Of a DNA stretch of 64,000 nt, positions 42,201 to 52,600 are shown in pieces. The DNA is from Agarophyton chilense (lineage: Eukaryota; Rhodophyta; Florideophyceae; Gracilariales; Gracilariaceae), in contig JARGXX010000115.1 in assembly GCA_030374765.1 (NCBI GenBank), positions 1,403,501 to 1,467,500 on the forward strand. The letters are read 5' to 3'. The first letter of the stretch is position 1; every line of letters starts with the position of its first letter. The notes beneath the pieces are model-generated. The model was not told the DNA's origin and searched no databases. It saw only the letters and a program-made list of their open reading frames with translations. The translations under genes were made by a program, and so were the position numbers.

Positions 42201-43344
42201 TTTTATCGAGCGCCAACTGCTGTGCCTCCCCGGAGGTTTCTGCACCGGATACCGGGAAACCATCCTCGGTAGAGGGAGTTATCCCGAGTACTTCGGCAGC
42301 CGTCACCTTTGTAGGGAGCATCGCGAGCGGGTGCGGCGTCACAGACCCAATGACTTGGTTCTTTGCCAGCGTCTGGGGAGCCTTCCCCAGATTGGCAACC
42401 AACACCCTGAAAGGGGAATTCGGCGTGACTTGCACGATTCCGTTCGCAACGGTTAACTGAAATTTCTCGTACAACGAGGGCAAGGGCTGAACAACCCGAA
42501 GACCGTGTTGACGGGAATTAACTGAAACCATAACCTGGCTCTCTGGGGGTATGGTTACTGACGAGGCAACGCGTAGCTTCGTAGACTCCCGGTTCTTCGG
42601 TGTGGGTTTCTGCGCAGCAGGTAGAGGAACGTGTTTCCTCGATGCCCGCTTCAGCGGTTGACGAACAATGGGGACGGTCGATCTGTCCTCAAGTTCCACC
42701 TGCTTAAGGCGTGGGCGGATGGCGTCGACAAACCTGTCGCAGTAGTCACATCCCAGTATAACTGGCGCGGCCAGCGAGCGGCACACAATAAAAGTTAGTT
42801 TAACCACCATCCGCCCTAGCATGACGACCAGGTCGATCACACCAGCCGTTTTCAACGGGTTATTATTGGCGTCCGACACGTCGGGTAGCGTTTCAGAACG
42901 GATGAGTGACCGCAATGGCGGGGGTAAAACCGATTCCACAATAAAGTTCGGCCCAGCACCTGTATCCAGGACAGTGAGATGTCTCACCATAAACTGCGTG
43001 TGCAGACCAAGGTCAGCGTAAACCTTGTAGTTACGCTTGGCCATTACCAATACTCTATCCGGGATCCGGTTATTTCTAATCCGTATCCACGGTCGACGCA
43101 ACACACCGAGGTTTTTAGAGTCCGCGTCTGCGGTGTCCTTCCTTGTCAGGATTTTCACCGGGGAGCGAGGCATCGGCGCCTCGGGCGTCGTCAGCCTCAA
43201 CTCTGAGGACGCCTCTCCCGAAGGGGAGACGCCCTCTATTCTTTTCCCTGTACAGGGTCCTGGTCGGGCGAAGGCCCGACTTCCTCGGCAACGAGTGCAT
43301 GATTCCGTTGCACGGTAGCTACCGCAGGAGCGGGTTGAGGTCAA
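39241..43344 (-). CDS. Element A pol: protease, reverse transcriptase, RNase H, chromodomain
   Basis: An open frame of 1367 codons on minus. Protease-like VLDTGAGPNFIVES; RT with DATVFTALDANWGYWQVPV and the catalytic box LVYLDDIIVFS, then VKYLGHVIRPG; RNase H with YSIDTDASDHQVGC and the later VVYKKGVQNTQADALSRL. It then passes into a low-complexity tail (PHPSRGLSDIP) and a chromodomain (VYVQEYVLDRI, RTRWYGYGPEWDTPEP). No HHCC finger or DDE integrase core is recognised between RNase H and the tail, although B carries both there. It lies in the -1 frame relative to gag. Confidence 0.85.
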   Translation of the reverse strand: MTSTRSCGSYRATESCTRCRGSRAFARPGPCTGKRIEGVSPSGEASSELRLTTPEAPMPRSPVKILTRKDTADADSKNLGVLRRPWIRIRNNRIPDRVLVMAKRNYKVYADLGLHTQFMVRHLTVLDTGAGPNFIVESVLPPPLRSLIRSETLPDVSDANNNPLKTAGVIDLVVMLGRMVVKLTFIVCRSLAAPVILGCDYCDRFVDAIRPRLKQVELEDRSTVPIVRQPLKRASRKHVPLPAAQKPTPKNRESTKLRVASSVTIPPESQVMVSVNSRQHGLRVVQPLPSLYEKFQLTVANGIVQVTPNSPFRVLVANLGKAPQTLAKNQVIGSVTPHPLAMLPTKVTAAEVLGITPSTEDGFPVSGAETSGEAQQLALDKTVKTDAFPTSSVPTPDTRAQPTSYDKIDPIKALEDLDLSHVPVSHRDRLRGMLREFTTMWDGSLGEINTTEHRIDLLPDARPVAQPPYRAGPKAREEEEFQVDKMLRAGVIEPAQSPWASPVVLALKSDGTWRFCVDYRRLNAVTVRDTYPIPRMDECIDSLGDATVFTALDANWGYWQVPVREEDRDKTAFVCHSGSYRFKRMPFGLTNAPATFQRAIDILMSRFKWRTCLVYLDDIIVFSRNLDDHLTNVRDVMTVLRDAGITLKLRKCEFFTDTVKYLGHVIRPGRLMIEQVRIKSLCEAKEPRTQTELRSFLGLVNVYRRFIPSFSDIAAPLNALLRKGQPPKLAPFTTDQSESFHSLIKAVTTAPILSLPKPGLPYSIDTDASDHQVGCALFQTTPEGERKPIGYWSRTLNVHERNYSVSEKECLAVVWAISTLRPYLMGVHFTVYTDHASLRWLLNIADPSGRLMRWRLRLAEFDFEVVYKKGVQNTQADALSRLPTTGEALADPEVDEIPCFTLERETPTESDWPETGEDTMEMDELLAARENETPVPVAPWLRSPAVVPHPSRGLSDIPTLSEPPSMPETPGPRGQLPLRAPRSGIYTRHAVSPPSPVAPSKEGEGTRSIAEASPSQRKFNRTPRARPPSGHPASSPDVTPLPRDAAVNPTATQPRKGNRGARRPEAGKRNPTDAPHRMEATKGSPHIPGRTPSVSVDTGTPAGAAQAGLARHSVENGTNPMGEKGRNDKSKTASLAEQWEPTVRDGPTTCPQGHVTRAGDRTNGHPASRSLADSHPAEADRRDGEPLTASGALHGGNCPPMGTPHAANQAEASGEPSPRRKDPRKLAVRADFREAPTAQREHNPAAPATSAKRYGSPGNPATTSERNDKPGDPEQATTSPAPRGAEARVTTTRQGRQVYVQEYVLDRIVGHSYDGHGLLQYRTRWYGYGPEWDTPEPIEHLPRSAEMRYHRLAGTALPATLVNAQEG

Positions 43345-45346
43345 CCAGCGTGGTTTGGCGCAGGTGCGGCGCGTGCCGGCTGAGCCGGTTTGTACCGAGA
43401 ATTCGGAGTGTGAGCCAATGCGTTGGGGAAGTCCGTCTTCGCGCGGAGATATGACGTGAGTGGCACGGAGCCCTTCTCCTGCGGGGAGAGGGCTTCGTAA
43501 TTATCCACCACTCGCGCCATATCGCGTAGCGATAAAAGGCATTGCGGGGAGGTGTGCCCGCGCTCGTAGCAAAAGTGGCACACCAATGTCACTCCTGCGT
43601 TTCGCGGTACGGCATTCCGAGCATCGGTGTATCTTCCGGGTTCCCGGTTTCCAACCCATCCAGGGCGCTGACTTCGTGTCATTCCGTTCGAGTACGGCAT
43701 ACGGGGGGCCGGAGTGCGGCGGTCATTAAGATAAAAGACCTGCCCGTTCTCCGTGTCCCTTGCGGTTGAGTCAACCGAGCCATCCGTCGTAGACGGTTAT
43801 TCCGTTGTCGGAATAGATAAACCATCGTGATGGATGACATTCATATTGTCATAACCCTGTTTGGGGATGCCATCCGTCGCAAATGACGGTGAAGAAGAGT
43901 CTGACTCAAGCAGCAATGCTTTAGCGGCCTTCGACCGGGTTCCCGGATTGCGTGCACGTAGTGCATCTCCCTCTGCGCGGGCAAACTGTACGAGTTCAAG
44001 GTAGGTCACCTTCGGCTCTTGTTCCCTGTAACGGGCGACAAGAGTCTTGATGGCTGGATCCAAGCCATCAATGAACATCGTACAGCGTTCCCCAGCGGGG
44101 TATACATTACCACAACGGTGGAAAGCCTTATTCAGGCGTACCGAGTAATCGGTCTCGAGCTCGCCGGAGCGTTGTCGAGTGTCTCGCAAAGCGAGTATCT
44201 CCGCTTGTATCGCGGTGTTGGTTGCGTAGGAACGCAGGAGGTACTGCACGGACTCGGGCCAGCAGGTCACACCTCCTTCGGAGGCTCGCGACGAGCCCCG
44301 AACCGACATAAACTGATCTTCAGCGACACCCCGTAGAAAGTAGGGTAGCGCCACGTAGGCTTGTCCTTCGTTCATTCCGAGTATATCGGCTTCTGCTACA
44401 AAGCGGTGTAGGAAATCCAAGAGCAGAATTGGATCATCCCCAGTAAACTACTGGTTACGAAGTGAAAGCTGCATCCGCTTGATGCAGTCTTTCACTTTAC
44501 CCGTGTCACGCGGTGTCCGACCTAAAGAGGAATCTTCTAGCCGGTAATACCGGTAGGACAGGAGTGTCCTGTACAGAGGGTTGGTGGGCTTCAAGGGTTT
44601 GAGGCCCGGATGTCGCCGACCCTTGGGGCGCGACCGGATGGCCCCGTAGGTGGTAGAGGACCGCTTTGAGCGGGAAGAGCGCCCATAACGATCCTGTGGG
44701 TCATCGCTCACCGACGAATCGGAACTCTCCGAGTCACTCGGTTTACCGTCCGACTCAGATGATGAGTCGGACGGGTGTCCGTGCTTACGGTTAGAATCCC
44801 GGTTCTTCCGGCTCTTCCGGTTCCGCGACTGGGTCTCTCGATGAGAGACAACCGGTCTAGCCGCGTTCGCGGGCGAGGTTAACGTCCTCTCGACCGACTC
44901 AAGTCGGCTTCGTAGACGCTCGAAGCGATTCTCCATACCTTCTGCGAAGGAAGACGGAGCGCCAAAACACTCGAGTAGTGTATTGACGTCCGACCGCAAT
45001 ACGCGGATATCCTCGGCTAACTCACTCGTAGGGGGTTAGCGAGGCTTCCTCGTAAAGAGGTGAACTCCATCGAGAGGGTATTGTGAGCAGCCCGCAGGGA
45101 GCGGAGCTGCTCTTCCAAGCGTACAATCCGCGCTTGGTCGACCAACCGCGGAGGCGGAGAAACCACCGTTGCGACGGTCGTTAACCCGGAATCGGGCTGC
45201 GGGTCTTCAGTGCCGGTGACCGGTATCTCCCGGGAAGCCGGTGTTGGAGCCAGGGCCTGTGGAACATCAGTGCCCCTGGCATCACCGCTCTGGCGGGAAC
45301 GGCTGCGTGTTGCAGGAGGCTCCATGCTAGGCGGTTTCCTTGGCAT
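43341..45346 (-). CDS. Element A gag
   Basis: Minus-strand Gag from ATG at 45,346 (MPRKPPSM). Same layout as C: coiled-coil-like segment, RS-like stretch, capsid-like KPTNPLYRTLLSYRYY and FIDGLDPAIKTL, and the zinc knuckle CHFCYERGHTSPQC. Slippery heptamer at 43,242-43,248 on minus. Fossil with a few breaks. Confidence 0.78.
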
Positions 45347-45469
45347 TGGCCACACCGTCTCGACGGAAGAATAGAAAGCAAACCGGTGAGACCGGAGAAA
45401 ACCCGTTAAACGTAAAACAACCTCAGAGAGGACACAAGCGGTCTTGACTTCTAAGTGGGGAGACCAATT

Positions 45470-46334
45470 TGTAGGACAATGCCCCCAAGGAGGAAAACCT
45501 ATGAAGACGTCCGGATCTTCCTCTCACGAGGTAACCGGGGCGGTAGAGCCCTCCCAGGGATCGGCGCGCAATGCCGGGTGTAAGCCGGAGCCGAACCGTC
45601 GCGACGGGCGCAGGGAGGCTGAAAGAAGCCGAGAATATCCGCCGAAGCGGTGCTTGCGTATCCTCTGAGGAGGCAAAACCCACGAGAGTGGCGAGCACGA
45701 CAGGTGTCAGTGCGAGCCGCAAGAGCGGGAATTGCCCAATGAAGGGGAGGAAAATGGAAGGAATATGGGAACGGAGGCAAGAGGGCGAGGTTGACCACGA
45801 GTCCCAAGAGGGGACTCGGGAATAGCCGGCACTGCCGGGTGTAGCAAACCGTATACACGGGCGGAACCACGAAAGTGAGAATAGATACCCAACACACGAA
45901 GTCTGCTTGAACGTCCAAGGGGGTTGGGAAGCCGTACACCACGGAAAATCCCTCCGTAAAGAGTTGTATATCCGCGCAGGCGGTTCGACCCAGAGCCAAG
46001 ATCTGGAAGACCAAGATCACCCTTCTTGGGAAGACTTTATTGGACCGGCGGCCGCGAGCCCGGCGGCCTAAGTACTGTAGTCACCGTAGAATAGAATAAA
46101 TAAAGTCTATCCTAAATAGCTAAATGTCGGTCTAACAAAAGGGGCCAATCTGGCGGCCACGTGTCGCGCGGGCGCTGCGGCCACGTGTATGGCACCCGGT
46201 CCCGCCGGTGCATCACCGGCGTTCCGGGTGTCGCCGTGAAAGCGGATCACTCCTACTCATAACGAGGTTGCACGCCGGAGGCTCCGGAAAAAACTTAAGT
46301 CCCCAAAAACCTCCCTGGAGGACGTTGCTCTTCA
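45470..46334 (-). repeat. 5' LTR of element A (right)
   Basis: 865 bp, paired with 36,220-37,084. The primer-binding site lies just inside on minus (about 45,449-45,466, TGGTCTCC..ACTTAGAA), three bases from the LTR edge. One 24-bp G-box unit at about 46,157-46,180. Confidence 0.9.
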
Positions 46335-46433
46335 CAAACCTTAGAGGGGATCATAATCATAACCCTCGGAGGGTTCAATCCTCATTCTATGAGTTGCATC
46401 TTCAAGAGTCCCCTGACTGGGCGTTGCTCTACA
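46335..46433 (-). repeat. Left LTR of element B, second piece
   Basis: Continues the B LTR after the insertion of A and matches 57,215-57,313 with about three differences. It ends GCGTTGCTCTACA. The adjoining internal run is a polypurine tract on minus (TTAAGGAGGGGGAGA). Confidence 0.88.
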
Positions 46434-46514
46434 TCTCCCCCTCCTTAAGACGAGGAAGAACATTCTGAGCTGCGGGTGTCTAACTTTACGATCACTATAC
46501 ATACTTCTTTCCCA

Positions 46515-48371
46515 ATGGGGTCCTTCACCACTTCTGAGGATCGCCACAAAACCGGCACATCGGTACAACTTTCTTCTACTCCTCCGACTTTCGGCGATAC
46601 GCAACTTCTCGCAGCAGCGGTTTCGACTAGCCCTCTCAAGGGAATGAACCCATACGTCATCAACCCACTCTCGGGGCCATCGGCCTCCGCGCCGGCGGAC
46701 AACGAAGCTCCCCAGCAGGGTGGATATTTCTCCGGTTTGGATGCGGCTCCGTCAGGTACCGAACCTTCCGCCTCGGCGGGCAACCGACATCCTCAGAAGG
46801 ATTTGGACATCACCGCGGTGGCGTGGAACTCCGCTCATGCGATGCCCTTGGTAGCAAACTCCAGAGGTTGGATCTCAAACGAATCCTTTCGAAGGTGGAG
46901 TCCCCTCACCGATCCGGTGATATATTCCCGCGCTCCGTGGTTCCATCCGACAGCGGTTCGCGACGATGAGCTCATCGACTCCTACGTGGAGGACGGCTTA
47001 TTGCCGGGTGGCCTACCTGTTGAGGTTGTACGTTCTCCCGATTGGAGAGCGCGGGTAGCCATAGAGCCTCAGTGTCAATACCGCAGTAGTGGGGAGTCCC
47101 TGGACAAGTCGCGCGCAGCGATGGCGGCTCTGGCCTACCAGCGATTGGAGAGGTCACGCTTTGACCATCTGGTTCCCCCGGAGTACGGGTTCGATGTCGC
47201 CTACTACCGCACGTACGGTGAGGTCTCCTACGGGGATAACCTGGCAGCCTTTCCCGAAGCCCAGTTCCGCGGACCGGGTTTTCCTCTCCGAGAAGATATG
47301 CTCCAATGGAGTCGTCCCATCCTTCGGGCTGAATTCAGATACCTTCAGCGGTAGTTTACCCAGTATGGGTTCGATCGACGCGTGCGCTTCGAGCGCCGCT
47401 CGCGCTCCCGTTTCAGGTTCCTTGTCCCGTATCCTCACGTGGAACTGGAGCGTATCCGTAACATGGCGAAGGTTGGGCGATTCGTGCCCCTTCCAGCTTG
47501 GTGGAGTAAGGTCGAGGTCCCCCGAGGGTGCTTTGCTGAACTGCCCCCATGTATCTACTATATCGGGTCTCGTTTGATGCACGACCCGAACTCGGGATAC
47601 TGGGCCCTCGTTGCAGCCGAGTGGGCAGCCCGCGTAGCGGCGCACCTCCTCTGGGATGCTCATGACCATTTCCGTATCTGGTATATTCCTCCGATGCTAC
47701 GGACCATCATGCGTCAGATCGACCTTGTCCCAGCGTTGGGTTCGGCCAGCAACGTGCAGGACCTGTATCCAATCTTGGACGTGATCGACAACACCCAATG
47801 GGATCGAGTTCCAGTGGCAAATCAGCCCGCAGGGGAAGGATCCGCGCGAGACAAGTCTCCTGGCCGGTACGATCCGGGCTCCGGTAACTGGGTCTATTAC
47901 AATCCCTTCGAAGGGGTTCGCATCAGCGCGGCGCAAGCACGGGCGCTGATTGACTCGCCTCGACCGATGCCGGTTGGACACCCGACGGGGTTCAGTTATA
48001 TTGACGATTACGAGTACGAGCCTCCAGTAGACCTGGACGATCCAGCGTTGGATAACGAAGTGCCAGCTCATAGTGGAGTACTCCCTGTGGAGCCATCTGC
48101 ACCCTTCCAACCAGTGGGAACGACCTCAGCTGCGGCGGCGAATGCATCCGGTGGCGGTCCATCTGCTCCCCCCGGGTGGGGTGTGAACACCCTTGCGCAG
48201 GCGCCGGTTGCCACTCCGCAAGCGGATAGTGTGCGACAAGACCTCGTGAACGCAGGCATTCCGATTCCCCCGGGTATGACGGATGTGAGCCAGATGTTGG
48301 CTTTCGCCTCGGCGTACCATCAGGGTCAGAATCCCAACGGTGGGGCGGGTCCCTCCTCGGGCTTTCCGTAG
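46515..48371 (+). CDS. Element B antisense ORF (convergent to pol)
   Basis: Plus-strand ORF region starting near ATG 46,515 (MGSFTTSEDRHK), about 80 bp from the LTR edge. Blocks: APWFHPTAVRDDELIDSY (about 46,933), LVPPEYGFDVAYYRTYGEV, PILRAEFRYLQR, FLVPYPHVELERI, RGCFAELPPCIYYIGS, NDP-type HDPNSGYWALVAAEWA, RIWYIPP, GNWVYYNPFEGVRISAAQA, then a Pro/Ala/Gly-rich tail. Same order as in C, A and E, with roughly 40% similar residues by eye to C. No signal peptide or membrane helix. In more than one piece. Confidence 0.75.
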
Positions 48372-48768
48372 TTCCGCCTTCGGGCAATTGTAGAGTCCAT
48401 AGCTTGGCGACAATAGTAAACTTCTGATATTTGCATAACTTCTTTTCTTCTTCCTTCCTAGGATCTTAACTTCTACTTCATCTTCTTCCTTATTAGGATC
48501 TTCTTCATCTTCGTCTTCGACTTCTTCCCTTCCTAGGGTCCAATCTTCTTCTTAATCTTCTTCTCCACTTCGTGGGTCTTCTTTTCCTTTTTCATTATAA
48601 ACTGCCCCGATAACCGGTGTTGTGTTCCCCGGTTAACGGCGCTAGGCCGAGGGCCAGTAGACCTTCCCTCTCAATACGTGTTCTTCGGCATACTCTCCTC
48701 AATTCCTCTTCAGAGGTCCAACATCTTCCTCACTTCGAGGTCCCATCCACAACAGTTCCCGTGGTGGC
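48372..48768. other. Pyrimidine-rich spacer between convergent ORFs of element B
   Basis: No gene. Plus-strand CTTCTTCTT-type tract at about 48,435-48,600 (purine-rich in the gag-pol sense). Element E has a comparable purine-rich stretch at 1395-1600 at the same place in its layout. The spacer may carry the 3' ends of both convergent transcripts (inference). Confidence 0.5.
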
Positions 48769-49608
48769 TTACCCGACTTGGGCACGATCCAGACTTGGAG
48801 GCAAGGTTACCCGAGCGCGTCGGTGATAGGATAAAACCTTAGACCTCGGAAGGTTCTCAATGGGTTCCACTGTATCCTCATCAGGCGATAATCCGTACCA
48901 TCGGACTTGGTAGCGAACTTCTCCCTCGGGGGTGTAGATGTGACGCACGATGCGATCGATAACGAATTCCTGCGGGTACACTTTTCCCTGTTCGGGCTTC
49001 TCTTCCATCTTGGAACGCTCTAGTTCCCTTGAGGGTGTCAACGTAGGGTCTAGACACACCCCGGTGGGTTCTTTTCCGTGTTGCGAGCGGGTCTCAGCAC
49101 TTCGTCCAAACGGCGCCGAGTGGCCTGTGGGCTACGTTGTAACTTCCGTCTACGGAGTCAAAACGGCCCACTTTTGGATTCTTCTTAAAGCTGAGATCTT
49201 CCCGATAGCAACGGTGTTCTTAGATTCCGTGACGGTTGAGAAACCGCGACGCCGTAGCGTCTCCAATCTCAGGGGGGTAAGACTTCAACGTCAACCCGAG
49301 CTACGGGGACGAAGGTTGCTCTTGTGCAACGCGCCGTGCGACGGAGGCGGTTTGCGCGACGGTTGGTCTTCAGAGCCTTTTGATTGGCTTAGTGAGGCGG
49401 TTTGCGCGACGGTTGGTCGTCAGAGCCTTTTGATTGGCTCGGTGCCATTTGACGTGTGCCACATAAATGCGCGGGCGCCGGTTGCCACTCCGCAAGCGGA
49501 TGTGAGGTGGCGCTTTCGGCACGCGCTAGCACTCTCCTGAGCTGTCCCCGACGGGTCTCACTCATTTCTTTCCCATTCCTGAGGGTTCCAATGTCTCCAT
49601 AGGAGTTC
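48769..49608 (-). CDS. Element B chromodomain end and variable tail
   Basis: Chromodomain at 48,769-49,059 on minus: YPQEFVIDRIVRHIY, EVRYQVRWYGLSPDEDT, EPIENLPRSKVLSYHRR. Between it and the long pol frame lies a tail region (49,060-49,608) holding a 50-bp tandem duplication at 49,344-49,443. It corresponds to the end of pol in E and C. Fossil. Confidence 0.75.
49344..49443. repeat. 50-bp tandem duplication inside element B
   Basis: Two 50-bp units (49,344-49,393 and 49,394-49,443), each opening GAGGCGGTTTGCGCGACGGT, with a few differences. It lies between the long pol frame and the chromodomain. Confidence 0.85.
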
Positions 49609-52600
49609 CTATTCCCATTCCATAACGAAGAGCCAAATTTGGTCAACCTCGTCGTCGACATCTTCTCCGTGCGGGTCCGCTGACACAGCTCGTTCCCGAG
49701 AAAGCGGGGTTTGAGTGTGCGACACCTCAGTGTCTCTTCCGCGGCGGCGGGTGATCGTCGGCTCTGTAGGCGTTCCGAGTGCAGAGTTCTCCACACGACT
49801 CTCCCTAGGCGGGTTTTCGTCATCTTTTCTGACGTAGTGCTCGGCTGGGTCGGCGGTGATGTCGCTACCCATACGCTGGGGTTGTGACTTCTCTGTCGCC
49901 GGCTCGGTCGGGCTCGCCGTCTCACTGTGAGAACTAGATTCCCTGTTAGGGCGACTGGCTGACGCCGAAACATCGTCCTGCGAAGGAACTAAGTCCTCCT
50001 CCCCCTCCTTAGGCGGAGAGCCAGGAGGCTTGACTACCTCCGGTGGGGGAGTAACTCTGTAAGAGTTCGTTGGCTGGGCCCTTGAGGGAGCGGGCCCAGG
50101 TTCGGAAGTATCCGAAGTTTCCGGTAGGTCGGTTAAACCACGTTCGGGGTGCGGAAGTATAACGGGGCGGGTGTTCGAATCTCTGCCTGACGGGTTAACT
50201 TCCGTTGAATCATCCCCTGTTGAGGGCGTTGGTGCCGACACCACTTCCACATTTGGGTTGGGCGCTCGTGTGATGCGGTCCCTGGAGATCCGTTTGTGGC
50301 GGTTAGCGATATCCAATACCACCGTGTCCGGGTCTACAGAAACCACCCGATAGGGTCCGTCCACAATTGGCGAAAGCTTTTGCCTACGTTCCTTTTCAGG
50401 ATTGTAGTATTCCTTTCGAAGGAAGACGAAGTCGTCGGGCTCCACCTGAGGTAGAGGTTTACGAACCCGATTGTCAAAGTCCTTCTTGTAGGCGCGTTGA
50501 GCTTTGTCCATTGCTTTCCGGGCTATCGGCACCATCTTCGTAAGCCACTCCTTCCAGGCTTCTCGGTACAATCCCGGTGACGGGTACGTTGACAGCGTCG
50601 GTTGAGCCTCGATGGCGACCGGCGGCGGTGTCCTCGACAGTACCAGTTCGAATGGGGATAACGATGTAACCCGATGTACCTGGGTGTTGTATGCATACGT
50701 AATGGCGTCTGTGTACAAGTCCCAATTTTTGGGGTGATCCGCAACATACGATCTCAAAGCGTTGAGTATCGTGCGGTTAAACCTCTCCACCTGGCCATTT
50801 TCCTGAGGGTGATACGTAGTAACAAATAAATTCCTTACATCAAGGATTCGACATACATCCTGAAAGAACTTTGATGCGAATTGCCCTCCGTTGTCGGATA
50901 ACAACTGCACCGGCGGTCCATATACGAACACCCAATGGGTCACGAACGCTTGCGCGACGGTAGCGGCGGTGATCCGCTTCAGCGGCACAGTTCTCGTTAG
51001 CTTAGAGAATCTGTCAGAAATGACAAGCAGATACCGATGACCTCGGGGCGTTCTGATAAACTCCCCTAGGATGTCTATGGCCACGAATTCGAGTGGAGCC
51101 CGTGCCGGGAACAGCGTCAACTTCTTAGAGTGCTTCCGAAGTTTGACGTCATTCTTGGCGCAATTGGCGCAGGCCCGTCTGACGGCGTAACAATCGAATG
51201 CCATTGCCAGCCAGTAAAAGTCCCTTCTCAACGTGAGGTACAGTTTTCTTCCCCCGGGGTGGGCGCCAACCTTCAAATAGTGAGTGAGGTGTAATACCCT
51301 CTGTTGTAGGGTGTGCGGCACCACTATCCTTGGGCGAGGTCCAACGGTCCTGATTAGGTAACCCTGATCGTCGTCCTCGAAAGGTAACTGAAATCCTCCG
51401 TTGAGGCGAGCCCGAATCCGTGTACAGAATGGGTCGAGCTGTTGCTCGCGTATCATCTCCTCTGGAGAGATAGGTATAAAAGAGCCGGTCGGCGAATCCA
51501 GACTCTCGTTGACGAGTATATCGTCACAAACATCATCCGTCAGCGGTTGAGCTCCTCCCTCGAGGTCCGATGCCATAAAGCATGGGATGTCATCGTCCTC
51601 GTATGGTTCCGTTTCCGCTGTGGTTCCGAAGCGGGATAGTGCATCAGCCTGAGTGTTCAGCTTCCCTTTCTTGTACAGGATCTCAAAGTCGAATTCCGAC
51701 AGTCGGAGACGCCAGCGCATAAGGCGGCCCGACGGTTCGGAGATCTCCAGGAGCCAACGCAAGCATGCGTGGTCCGTATGGACTTTGAAACGAGTACCCA
51801 TCAGATAGGGGCGAAGTGTAGCTAAGGCCCACAGAACGGCTAAACATTCTTTCTCGGAGACCGAGTAGTTCCTTTCATGGACATTCAGGGAACGTGACCA
51901 GTACCCAATAGGGTGACGTTCACCATCCTTAGAGGATTGGAACAGTGCACACCCTACTTGGTTTGCACTAGCATCTGTGTCCACTTCGTAAGGGAGCCCA
52001 GGATTGGGTAGAGCCAAGATTGGCGGTGATGTTACGGCATTCACCAGTGCCGTGAAGGCAGACGCTTCCGCGTCGCCAAAAGGTTCCAGTTCCACTGGTT
52101 GTCCCTTCGTCAGGAGCCTGTTGAGGGGGGTGGCAATATCCGCAAAGTTCGGGACGAATAGGCGATACACGTTACACAGACCTAAGAAGGATCGCAACTC
52201 CGTTTGAGTTTTCGGGTGTTTTGCTTCCTTCAAGGATTTCACTCGTACTTCATCGATTGAAAGCTGTCCGGGACGGATGATATGACCCAGATACTTAACC
52301 GAATCGGTGAAAAACTCGCACTTCTTGAGTTTCAAGGTGATTCCCGAGTCGCGGAGTATCTTCATTACGTCCCTGACGTGTTCGAGGTGGTCATCCAGGT
52401 TGTTGGAGAAGACAATAATGTCGTCTAAATACACTAGACACGTCCTCCACTTGAAGGGAGCCAACAGAATGTCTATCGCCCGTTGAAACGTTGCAGGGGC
52501 ATTTGTCAACCCAAAAGGCATCCTCCGGAATCGGAAAAGTCCTTGATGACACACGAAAGCCGTTTTGTCTCGATCTTCCTCCCTAATAGGGACTTGCCAG

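Larger units (their letters stand above)
36220..46334 (-). mobile_element. Ty3/gypsy family-1 element A, nested in the LTR of B
   Basis: 10.1 kb with 865-bp LTRs at 36,220-37,084 and 45,470-46,334 (TGTAGGACAATG..GTTGCTCTTCA on plus). The flanks CACAC (36,215-36,219) and CAAAC (46,335-46,339) match the AACAC at the equivalent site of the intact B LTR, giving a degenerate 5-bp duplication. Parts: gag; pol with protease, RT, RNase H, tail and chromodomain; opposite-strand ORF; polypurine tract at 37,085-37,098. No integrase core is recognised, although pol is open for 1367 codons, so it looks non-autonomous. LTRs differ at 24 of 865 positions (2.8%) by eye. A few breaks elsewhere. Confidence 0.9.
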
